Source of the DNA: Planctomycetaceae bacterium
Lineage (GTDB): Bacteria; Planctomycetota; Planctomycetia; Planctomycetales; Planctomycetaceae
NCBI GenBank assembly: GCA_024742875.1
Contig: JANSXP010000007.1
Span: 141,809-205,808, forward strand
DNA: 64,000 bases
Direction of reading: 5' to 3'
The translations under genes were made by a program, and so were the position numbers. Below are positions 17,512 through 25,724 of this stretch, one piece after another (position 1 is the first letter of the stretch; every line of letters starts with the position of its first letter). Under the pieces are notes generated by a model, which worked only from the letters and a program-made list of their open reading frames with translations, ran no database searches and was not told the origin of the DNA.

Positions 17512-18638
17512 TTTAAAGTTCCTGGGCACACGTGGAACCACTGCACCATTTGCTTTCCGAATTCTTTTCTCAGGTCCATTATTAGCTCAGTATATTGAGC
17601 CCCTTCTCCTTCAATTGGCAATACGTCTGCCGTAACAATCCTGATACGGTCAATCTTTCCTCTTCTCAGCAAGTCGGCATCCATTGCCAACTGCCTCATC
17701 TTATGGTCAAACCGCTCCCAACCATCATCAGAGGCTCTGAAGTCTGAATTGAAATCAAACTTCGTTATCTCGTACGATGTCGTTTTATCCAAACCATCGA
17801 GAATACGCGTGAAACTCCAAGCTGTCTCGCGAACTTGGCGAAACGCTGCCCCCTTTGGCACGCCAAAAAAATCAAGAACTCTTGACTCATACCACTGCCA
17901 CCCAAAATCTGTATTGCCGTTATGTACGAGTGTTCCATGGAGTCCAACACGATAGGTGTGAGTCCCGTGGACTTCGATATTGAGAACCGTGCCGGCGGAA
18001 TTCAGATATTGTATTCTTGCGACGTGGGTAACACCGTTCGACGTGTCTACTGATTTGCCCGGATGTAGGCTGTCGGCTCGGGCGAATTCGCGTTGATCTT
18101 CACTCCAAAATGGATGATTGCCCGTGCATCGAATCGGCTCGGGCTCGCCTTCGATTGTGAGTTCCACTCCCCCTTCAGCTTGATGCTGAAAGGTGCCAGT
18201 GATCACCTGGCCTTCGCCGTCGGGAATCTCCGGGCACGGTTCGATGGAGTGAACGCGAGCGTTGCCGTCGATGCCGCATTCCGGCACGGTGATGTACACG
18301 TGGCCGTCAACCACTGCCTTTTCGCGTTCGATCCACTCCATGGGTCTCAGTAGAGTGATGTGCGAAAGGGTGCCGTTCTTTTTGGGTGAGGTCAGCGTCA
18401 GCTTTCGCCACTCGGATGGAATGACTTCCGTGCCAAACTGATCATCGAACTCCCCGTTGGGCGAGTCAGCCCGGACTCGCATGCCGACTTCAAGGTCCTC
18501 AATCGGCGTGAGAACAGTTTTCGATTTCGTTCCCGTTGCTGGCGATGGAACGTCGAGCTGTGGAGTGATCTCGGCCGCATCAGCTGTTGGCGTTAGAGCA
18601 ATCGGCTGCTGGTCCAACCACCGAGCCGTACTGAACAC
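17508..18638 (-). CDS. Hint-domain polymorphic toxin (N-terminally short)
   Basis: A 376-residue frame from a GTG. Residues 45-240 form a pretoxin Hint (intein-like) domain: LTPIEDLEVGMRVRA, TVPECGIDG, TGNHPFWSEDQREFARAD, NIEVHGTHTYRVG and the terminal LVHN at 237-240. Hint domains in polymorphic toxins cut themselves off to release the C-terminal toxin. The toxin part is residues 241-376 and is of no family I recognise. The usual Cys/Ser at the Hint N-terminus is not evident. Upstream, the frame continues without a good start to a TAA at 18693-18695 and encodes a hydrophobic segment (NWVIAACFGLCVF), so the native N-terminus may be missing. It is coupled to the immunity gene at 17511. Confidence 0.8.
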   Translation of the reverse strand: MFSTARWLDQQPIALTPTADAAEITPQLDVPSPATGTKSKTVLTPIEDLEVGMRVRADSPNGEFDDQFGTEVIPSEWRKLTLTSPKKNGTLSHITLLRPMEWIEREKAVVDGHVYITVPECGIDGNARVHSIEPCPEIPDGEGQVITGTFQHQAEGGVELTIEGEPEPIRCTGNHPFWSEDQREFARADSLHPGKSVDTSNGVTHVARIQYLNSAGTVLNIEVHGTHTYRVGLHGTLVHNGNTDFGWQWYESRVLDFFGVPKGAAFRQVRETAWSFTRILDGLDKTTSYEITKFDFNSDFRASDDGWERFDHKMRQLAMDADLLRRGKIDRIRIVTADVLPIEGEGAQYTELIMDLRKEFGKQMVQWFHVCPGTLK

Positions 18639-18725
18639 GCACAGGCCAAAGCAGGCAGCAATGACCCAGTTCGCAGGATGACAGATTACGATTTACGCCC
18701 ATATCAACTCTGCGCACATTCGAAG

Positions 18726-19481
18726 TCATTTTGGCAACAATGTCTCTCCGTTCCAAAGATGAGGCGCGAACAGTTGGCTTGCCATGATTTGAATGCAAAC
18801 AGCGAGATCAGGCGTTTGGTCCGGGATCAGTTTTGGTGAAAATGCCCCAGACATGCCATTTTCGTGGGTGCTCACAATAATTGCAGTTGCGCTTTTGTAA
18901 GATGCCAGCATTCGATCTTCATCAGCCGCATGACACGGAAGGTTTACCAAGCTCATTTGTGTCATCAGTCTCGCGGATTCGCGTGTGGTCGGGGACAGTT
19001 CTGCCCGGATCTGTTCAAGCATGAGATCCGGTCTGCAAGGATACAATGCACTGTATGGCGCGAGGTACATTGCTGCCCGAGAGCGCGCCGCCTCGGTGTC
19101 AGATTGTAAGGTGCTCGCGTCGAGCGTACTTGTCTCAAAAAGCGAGTCAATTTGATCCATAAGCGTCCCTATCGCTTTATTCCAGGAAGGACAAGTGTTT
19201 GTAATCAGGGGAGCATGAGCCTCTTCTGTCACTGGGATTTGCTTCACCATTTGCCTCCACGTATTCCCAGTAGGCACTGCGGACAATCGCAAAAAAAGCT
19301 GAAGTGAATTCTGTCGACGAACCACAGTCACGAATTCAAAGATATTAGAAACTGCCCCTCGTCTGACAAAGCCGACAGATCCTTTAAGGAATCCCCACAT
19401 CTGCCCGTCGTGCGATAAAACAAATCCTCGAGAGTAAAGCTGGGCGGCACATTCTTGGTAAAGACTCTTACTATCGACCAT
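18726..19481 (-). CDS. Putative immunity protein 2
   Basis: A 251-residue protein. The ATG at 19481 begins 2 bases after the stop of the toxin fragment at 19484; the extended frame to 19508 would need a TTG start. It is a distant paralogue of the protein at 16807-17511, with V-P-T-G-N-T-W-R-Q in the first half and I-Q-I-M-A-S-Q-L-F-x-x-H-L-W near the end. It has no signal peptide or membrane segment. Position and resemblance point to an immunity protein for the second toxin variant. Its own 3' end lies 88 bases before the Hint toxin gene. Confidence 0.7.
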   Translation of the reverse strand: MVDSKSLYQECAAQLYSRGFVLSHDGQMWGFLKGSVGFVRRGAVSNIFEFVTVVRRQNSLQLFLRLSAVPTGNTWRQMVKQIPVTEEAHAPLITNTCPSWNKAIGTLMDQIDSLFETSTLDASTLQSDTEAARSRAAMYLAPYSALYPCRPDLMLEQIRAELSPTTRESARLMTQMSLVNLPCHAADEDRMLASYKSATAIIVSTHENGMSGAFSPKLIPDQTPDLAVCIQIMASQLFAPHLWNGETLLPK

Positions 19482-19483
19482 TT

Positions 19484-19813
19484 CTACATCCCAAGTCCTC
19501 GGGGACAAAGATTGGTGTGCTTGATGAGGTGTCCAACATCAGGGTCATCCATAAACTCCCTAGGCTTCCGTGTGTATTCTGCGCCGTGCCCTGACTCCGG
19601 AAGCGGATCGGCCGTGATGATACGTACGCCTTCCAAATGCCCCTGCTTCAATAACCAAAAATCTTTCTCTAATTGAATCAACTTGTTCTCGAACATTTCA
19701 ATCGCTGACTTGTATTTGCTCCTACGAAAGTCGGCATTGAAGTCGAAAATTGTTGTTTCAAATCCGATGCCATTATGGAAGCCGTCGAGTTTTCGCTTCC
19801 CACACTGTGTCAT
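19484..19813 (-). pseudogene. Orphan toxin C-terminal fragment
   Basis: A 109-residue frame homologous to the last ~95 residues of the Hint toxin. Shared blocks are R-x-L-D-G, E-x-T-x-F-D-F-N-[SA]-D-F-R, I-R-I-[IV]-T-A-D-x-L-P-x-x-G-x-G-A-[EQ]-Y-T and a final C-P. It has no Hint domain, no secretion part and no good ribosome site, and the frame upstream is closed by a TGA about 15 bases before the ATG. It therefore looks like a displaced or silent toxin cassette that could recombine into a full toxin gene. It is followed directly by immunity gene 2. Confidence 0.7.
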
Positions 19814-19996
19814 GAATTCGACCGTTCAGTGTTTCTGTTTTATCGCGCTACAGCGCGGGCAGGTTCATGGTACGTCATTTGCCGTTGAAAGTGACAAAAC
19901 TCCATGGCTGCCAGATTCCATCGTTCGCCAACGTCGCCAGTTCGCCAACACCATTGGCAAGGCTTTGCCATTTGCAGTCCAACTGCCGGGCAGCAG

Positions 19997-21832
19997 TTAC
20001 TGTGCCTCGGTTCTTTGGCGTATTCTGCTGAGTGCCTGACTGCTTGATTGTCGAAAGCTGCCGATCTTCGACTTTGTCAGTTCTTCCAGCAGGGGAACGC
20101 TGTTTGATGTGCCTGTCTGTCCCAGCGCATGAATCAGGAGCGGTATGGTTCGCTTCTGTCTCTGGTCGCCTTTTTCCAGCTTGTTCAGTTTGACCTTGAG
20201 ACGCCCCTGGAAGTTTGGTTCGATGGCCTCGCCGATTCGGTCCAGGCCGCTGGCCGGTCCCCCATTGTTGATGACCGCGTTCACAATCGTCTCGTAGGTT
20301 TCGGGCTGATTCATGGCAATCAGCGCCGGAAGGAGGCCTTTGAACTTGCTGATCACCTTAACCTTGCCCGGGGCCGGCAAGCCAATGGCCAGGGCCGACT
20401 GGCGACCGCCCAGAAACTCGGCCAGCTCTAAACTCGCCGGCGAATCGGACTGCGCAGTGGGGCGAATGTCCTCCTGCAGCTGTTTGGCAAGGTGTCGATC
20501 GAGTGCCTGGAGAAACTCTGAGGTAACTCGCTCCCGAGTGATTTCCTGTCTGTGTTTTTCCACCACCGACCAGAGTGAGTCAATGGCTGACTCCGGATGA
20601 GAATTCAGCAGCGAAAGACCGGCCTGAGAGAATCCCAGCAGACTCGTCTCGTTGAACTTCATGGTCAGATCGCGGTAGCCGCTTTCCTTAAGAAGTACCA
20701 CTTTCCAGAGAAACTCCTGAGCTTCTACAGAATCCGCATGCCCCAGCATTTGCAGCTCTAAAGGGGGCAGCTTGCCTTCTCTGGCAAGTCTCAGGGCCAC
20801 CTCGGCGTTGCTTACGTCGGGAACCCTGGGCGCTGCAGGTGAGTGGATGGGGCCTCCGAATGACAGCTGGGGGGGCTCCGCTCCGTGTTTCGTCGTCACA
20901 AGTTTGGCCAGAAGCTCCGAGTTGTCCGGAGGCTGCGCAAGCATCTTGATCGCTGTTCCAGCAACCCAGTCCATCTTGTCCAGTTGCTCGGGTGTCAGGT
21001 CTTGCCCCGCCCGTACGATGGCGTCGGAAATGAGTTTCTTTAATGTCGCGTCGTTGCTGGTCTGTGCCGCATAGTCATTGAGGATGATGGTGAGCCGTTC
21101 AAATTGCCTGGCGTCGTTCGTGCGCAGCAGCCTGTCTGCCAGCTGCCGTGATATCTCATCAGCATGGACACCATGGAAAAGCAGAGCGCTCTTGATTTCC
21201 CCATGGGCTCTGCCCGTCGGGGCATGTTCGGGCAGTTCGGCGATCAGTATCGGCACCGGGTTGGGCAGGCTCGACATTGCCTTCACCGTGGTCCACTCGT
21301 TGCCGGGCATCGACTTGATGAGTTGAGAAAAGCGGGGGTGATCTTCGGTGTCAAACCAAATGGAAAACACGCCCATGCTGTCGCTCAGGCGGGAAGGGTC
21401 GGTTGCCAGCAGATCCCATAGCTTCTGCTGCACAACAGCCTTCCGGTTGGCGTTGAAGTGAGAGCGATCGGCCAGAAATTGCAAAGCACTCTCCGGCCTG
21501 TTGCCATTGAGTGCGGCTAACGCTTCTTCGATGTTTTCAAAGCCGGGTTCGTGCCCAAATTCATCGAGCAATGCTTCCGCGTCATGCAAATCCGCTGCGG
21601 CCTGCGCGCGGTATTGCTCTTGGCGACGGGCATCCGCCTGAGATGACATCAACGAGATCGACAGCAGGACGCCCACACTGCCAATAACACTCATCATGCC
21701 CAGGAAGGGATTGTCCAGCCACGATCCCGCGACCGGCGTTTCGTCATGCCAGTCGTCAATCGGAAGGAATGATCGAGTGGACGTCTTTGTTTTGTTCTTT
21801 GTTGCCACGACGACTCCAAACGTTTGCTGCAC
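19997..21832 (-). CDS. Large hypothetical protein with N-terminal membrane helix
   Basis: A 611-residue protein, starting at a GTG that abuts the stop of the DUF4328 gene (TGATGTG), so the two are probably coupled. One hydrophobic segment lies near residues 43-62 (FLGMMSVIGSVGVLLSISLM). The long helical remainder resembles solenoid repeats, with a HEAT-like C-terminus (IPLLIHALGQTG..SVPLLEELTKSKIGSFRQSSSQALSRI). It may be a membrane-anchored scaffold. No enzymatic motif is visible and I cannot assign a function. Confidence 0.75.
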   Translation of the reverse strand: MQQTFGVVVATKNKTKTSTRSFLPIDDWHDETPVAGSWLDNPFLGMMSVIGSVGVLLSISLMSSQADARRQEQYRAQAAADLHDAEALLDEFGHEPGFENIEEALAALNGNRPESALQFLADRSHFNANRKAVVQQKLWDLLATDPSRLSDSMGVFSIWFDTEDHPRFSQLIKSMPGNEWTTVKAMSSLPNPVPILIAELPEHAPTGRAHGEIKSALLFHGVHADEISRQLADRLLRTNDARQFERLTIILNDYAAQTSNDATLKKLISDAIVRAGQDLTPEQLDKMDWVAGTAIKMLAQPPDNSELLAKLVTTKHGAEPPQLSFGGPIHSPAAPRVPDVSNAEVALRLAREGKLPPLELQMLGHADSVEAQEFLWKVVLLKESGYRDLTMKFNETSLLGFSQAGLSLLNSHPESAIDSLWSVVEKHRQEITRERVTSEFLQALDRHLAKQLQEDIRPTAQSDSPASLELAEFLGGRQSALAIGLPAPGKVKVISKFKGLLPALIAMNQPETYETIVNAVINNGGPASGLDRIGEAIEPNFQGRLKVKLNKLEKGDQRQKRTIPLLIHALGQTGTSNSVPLLEELTKSKIGSFRQSSSQALSRIRQRTEAQ

Positions 21833-21833
21833 A

Positions 21834-22688
21834 TCAACGAAGGCTGTCTTCTATTGCCAGACGATATCGTCTCTGTTTCTCGGTGACGGACTTGATCACT
21901 TTGATCAGAAAGAAACCAGCCATCATTCTCAGGCTGGCAATCACCATCAGGACAATCCAGTCCCGCCCAACCAGCACGCTGGAGCCTGGCTGCAGATAGA
22001 AGGCCCGTTCCAGGAGAGTACTTCCGATCACCAGAGTCCACCAGACGTAGACCATATATCCGACATTCGCTTTGCTGCGTGATTGAATCTCGTGCAGCGC
22101 TCGCATGGGAAAAAAGAAGTTCAACAGCGGCACAAAATAGTACACGCAGCTTCCCAGTGGCGAATACTTCAGGGGACGTTTGCAGACCAGACTCAGATTC
22201 GCATTCGCCCGGTACTTCCAGCGCAGATGAAAAATGCCGGTCACCACCAGCATGACCAGTCCGAGGACGAGCGTGACTGATTCCGATGTCCTGACGAGAT
22301 CAGAGGGACGCCTGTTTTGATAAAGTCGCCAAAAGATAAAGATTCGGCTGGCCAGCACCAGCAGGATGATTCGGAGTGACCACACCAGAACGGCAGCTCG
22401 TGATGTCAGTGTTTCAACGGCAGCCGTGAACTCATCGGGCAGGCCCGAACCATCCGAGGCCGCGGAGCCACCAGCAGTCGGCGAATCGGCCTGCCTGGAT
22501 TTCGCAGAGGAACTGCGTGATTCGGGTGTCGTGTTTTCGGGCTCAACCGACTGTTCAGGAATCCTGATTCGACTTCCGCACGCGGGACACTTCCCGGTTT
22601 TCCCGCGCATCGAGTCGGGAATGAGAATCACTTTCGAGCAGTCCGGGCACTTGATTCGCAGTTTGTTGTCGGGATTCGGCGAGCTCAT
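21834..22688 (-). CDS. DUF4328-type membrane protein with zinc ribbon
   Basis: A 284-residue protein. It begins with a zinc ribbon, C-P-D-C .. C-P-A-C (residues 14-37), of the kind often found at the N-terminus of planctomycete membrane proteins. A Ser/Glu-rich linker follows. About five or six hydrophobic helices come next, carrying YSPLGSCVYYFVPLLNFFFPMRALHEIQS, which is typical of DUF4328. The function is unknown. It is upstream of and probably co-transcribed with the 611-residue protein. Confidence 0.8.
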   Translation of the reverse strand: MSSPNPDNKLRIKCPDCSKVILIPDSMRGKTGKCPACGSRIRIPEQSVEPENTTPESRSSSAKSRQADSPTAGGSAASDGSGLPDEFTAAVETLTSRAAVLVWSLRIILLVLASRIFIFWRLYQNRRPSDLVRTSESVTLVLGLVMLVVTGIFHLRWKYRANANLSLVCKRPLKYSPLGSCVYYFVPLLNFFFPMRALHEIQSRSKANVGYMVYVWWTLVIGSTLLERAFYLQPGSSVLVGRDWIVLMVIASLRMMAGFFLIKVIKSVTEKQRRYRLAIEDSLR

Positions 22689-22963
22689 TCGGTGGTATCA
22701 GAATCTTTGCGCAAAAGCAGAGGGGTCTCAGAGGATGCGGCCCGTTAGTAGAACCAGATTGGCAGCAGTTTGACAGACTGGTTCACCACACAACGGTCCA
22801 GGACCACATCGTGACGCTGGCTGACTGCGATGAACGAAGCCGATCGGGAGACTCAATTTCCACTCAGAAAACAGGGGCAACTCTCTGACCTTCGTATCTC
22901 CGCCAGGTGGAAGCCACTCCGAAGTCAGATTGCGGGAATCGTCACGCCCATTGCGAGCGACGA

Positions 22964-25222
22964 TTAAAGATTGGGCAACTGTGGGCGTGGTGGTGGCGGA
23001 GTGGGTGGTCCACCGCGAGGCACGTTTTTCGGACGTGGAATGAACCTTTGATTCACCGACAGGCCAAAGCTGTCTCGCAGCTCGCGTTCGGCCATCACCT
23101 GCCAGGCGGTGCCACGATTCTGGTCGATGCACCGCTGCAGGAGGCGTCTTGCCACCGCCAGACGCTCTCCGGACGCGGGCCCACCCTGCAGCACACGAGA
23201 CTGCGAGAAGCTGACATAGTTGGTGTCCGCATTCAGATCCTGCAGATGATTCAGCGTGCCCGTGGCGACTACAAGATATTCACGCAGACGCACGCTCATC
23301 GCCAGCAGACGGCCCATGTTCAGATCGGTCCACGCCCGCCATCTGGGTGATTCTTCCTGGCGGTAGAGTTGTTCCAGCAGAGACTCATCCAGTTCTGTTT
23401 CCAGCTGATCGAGCTGCACTTCGTCGGCTTCCAGTTCGGCGATTTTCTTCAGCTCTTCGGCCGAGTTCCGGTTGGGACGCTGCTCGTTCACTGACTCGTC
23501 GTCGGATGACGACTCTTCCGTCGATTCTTTGTCCCGCTGTTTCGTTTGTGGTCTGCCGCGGCGAAAGCGGGACGACTGCTGATCGGGCTCGAATCCCGTC
23601 ATCGCCGATGCCAAAAGAAACGGCTGCAGCGCCCGTTCGATCCGCATGGCATCGGCCCACGCCTGTCGTATTTCCCGACTGAGCATCGGCACCAGGCGAC
23701 TACGGACATACTCGTTGTGCGTCTGTCCGCCAAAACCTGGGCCAAACGCCATGTCGGGCTGTGTCTGGGCCAGCATGCCACCGGACCAGGTGACGCCGGA
23801 CGAGGCCAGAACAATTTGTCGCAAGGGCTGCCGCTGCAGTCGCTGCTGAATTTCCAGGGCCGAGTAATAGTCGGGCTGATAGTCTTTGATTTCTTCCAGA
23901 GAAAACGGAGCCCGGTCCCCCGGCCGATCGTACATCAGATAACGGCCGCCCGTTTCCCGCGAGAGGCGTGTTAGCGCATACGGGCTGAATCCCGACAGCA
24001 TGGACTGCAGGTTGCTGCCGCCGTGCCAGCGGGGCGAAGTGCCCTGAAACGGCCCTCGAAATGACTCATCGTGGGTCCGTGGTACACCCCGATACCAGTA
24101 ACCCAGGGAGAGCTTCTGCGGAAACGCAGAATCCGGACCGCGGTTGACCGGCAGGTAGTAGGTCTGGTCGTTGGCCGGGTGCCGGTAGGCCGTGTATCCG
24201 GTTTCGGCTCCCAGCACGGCCGAAGGGCCGATGATGTCGACGCGGACATTGGCCCTCACGCACATCGCGATCGTGTTTTCCAGCCGCAGATAATCATCGC
24301 CCGATTCGTCGGTCCACAGAACGAGCAGCTTCTGTCGTTCCTTTCCGGCACGCCTGGGAAACAGGCGATTGATACACCACTCGACAGATTCAAACGTGCG
24401 TTCCACGCCGGAAGGATCGGCGGGAAGCTTGTAGATGGTGTTGGCCACGAGGCGCCCCTTCACGGTGGGCTTGAGCAGCAGTGTGACGTCGTCGCCAAAT
24501 GCCACGACGGCGTGCTGCATTCTGCTGTCGCCATCTGCCTCGATTTGCTCCAGCGTGTTGAGCAGGCCCTGGGCCAGCACTTTGATGTCCTGCTGCATGC
24601 TGAGTGACTGGTCGAGCAGCCAGACGACGATCGCATCGCCGTCTTCCGCAATGGACAGCAGGTCGCCTTCCAGTGTGCTGGCAATTCCGACAGCGCTTTC
24701 TGCCTCCTCAACGCGTGTTGTGCCGCGATGGTCATGGATGGCCATCGCCCGTACGCCCAAATTCAGGTCCTGAAGCATTTCTTCGTCGCTGAGACTTCTG
24801 AGAGGATTCTCGGCACTGTGTCGGGCGCGAACGGTCTCTGGCATCACGGGAGACTCCGTGGGACGGGAGAACTCTTTTGGCAGCGTTGACGGGACCGCCG
24901 TTGCAGCGGTTGTTGACACGGGCGTGGCAGAATTCGCGGCCGCATCGACCGTCATCTCCTGGGAAAACTCCGTCATGGCAGCGTCCGTCTTTGGGGCGAG
25001 GACGGCTTCAATGGCGACGGTGCGGGTCCCCTGCGTCAGCATCGGCAGCACCCAGGACCCCATCGCCAACACAAGGAGCAAATGGACACTGAGAGAAATG
25101 GCGTACGGCCTGAGCCGACCGCCCGACATCCACGTCGGCACAGACAGCGTGCGCAGCCAGCCGGCAAAACGTGCTGGCATGGAGTCTGTGGTCGTATCCT
25201 CCGGTATGGCACTATCAGGCAT
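22964..25222 (-). CDS. VWA-domain envelope protein with TonB-like N-terminus
   Basis: A 752-residue protein; ATG at 25222 with GGAGAG upstream. A short cytoplasmic head precedes a single membrane helix (about residues 40-62, YAISLSVHLLLVLAMGSWVLPML), as in TonB/TolA-like proteins. A Thr/Ala-rich linker follows. Residues 195-400 form a von Willebrand A-type domain with the MIDAS start D-Q-S-L-S at 204-208 (DxSxS) and VLWTDESGDDY. The C-terminal third is coiled-coil-like and acidic (EELKKIAELEADEVQLDQLETELDE), with a Pro-rich tail. It probably binds partners at the membrane through a metal ion; the partners are unknown. Confidence 0.8.
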   Translation of the reverse strand: MPDSAIPEDTTTDSMPARFAGWLRTLSVPTWMSGGRLRPYAISLSVHLLLVLAMGSWVLPMLTQGTRTVAIEAVLAPKTDAAMTEFSQEMTVDAAANSATPVSTTAATAVPSTLPKEFSRPTESPVMPETVRARHSAENPLRSLSDEEMLQDLNLGVRAMAIHDHRGTTRVEEAESAVGIASTLEGDLLSIAEDGDAIVVWLLDQSLSMQQDIKVLAQGLLNTLEQIEADGDSRMQHAVVAFGDDVTLLLKPTVKGRLVANTIYKLPADPSGVERTFESVEWCINRLFPRRAGKERQKLLVLWTDESGDDYLRLENTIAMCVRANVRVDIIGPSAVLGAETGYTAYRHPANDQTYYLPVNRGPDSAFPQKLSLGYWYRGVPRTHDESFRGPFQGTSPRWHGGSNLQSMLSGFSPYALTRLSRETGGRYLMYDRPGDRAPFSLEEIKDYQPDYYSALEIQQRLQRQPLRQIVLASSGVTWSGGMLAQTQPDMAFGPGFGGQTHNEYVRSRLVPMLSREIRQAWADAMRIERALQPFLLASAMTGFEPDQQSSRFRRGRPQTKQRDKESTEESSSDDESVNEQRPNRNSAEELKKIAELEADEVQLDQLETELDESLLEQLYRQEESPRWRAWTDLNMGRLLAMSVRLREYLVVATGTLNHLQDLNADTNYVSFSQSRVLQGGPASGERLAVARRLLQRCIDQNRGTAWQVMAERELRDSFGLSVNQRFIPRPKNVPRGGPPTPPPPRPQLPNL

Positions 25223-25724
25223 GGCACTCTCCGAATCTCTGATCCCACGAACCGCCTGGAGATGGGAGACTCATTGTTCACGTCTCCCGCTGCTTCCGCT
25301 CCACCAATGTTAGCGACGATCGACCCATTGTCGCGAGCAGATTCCGCCTCGCAAACGAATGCCGCCGATCGGGCGGTCATCACGGATGTACACATTTTCG
25401 TGGGTGTGAAAAATTGTATGGGCTCCCACAGTTCGGCCGCCGGCCTGTTGTGCATTGGAATGCAAAAATGTGCGACACCTCTGATTTCTTTCAGGGACAC
25501 AGACCCTGGCTTTACAAAAGGACTGTTCAGCGTGCATGGCACAGGTGGGACTACGAGTACGTTCCGGCAGGATCTGCCGCTGCTGACTCTGCAGGCTCCC
25601 GAGTGACTGCTCGACTGGGCAAGCTGACGTGAGTGTGTCGATTTTGCTGCGTTCGCGCGGCGATCCGATCCGATAGTCAGAGTACTGGCGGAATTTACTC
25701 AAGCAGCAGGACCGGAACGACAAG
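25223..25724. other. Intergenic, about 500 bases
   Basis: Lies between the divergent VWA-protein and porin genes. No convincing gene is seen; promoters for both are expected here but none is clear by eye. Confidence 0.45.

Noticed and set aside
19814..19996. A short reading frame (about 45 codons) on the minus strand ahead of the orphan toxin, containing a WQPWSFV-like string
   Set aside because: Too short, closed by a stop before the toxin fragment, with no start and no family match; it may be a further remnant of the toxin island but cannot be supported.
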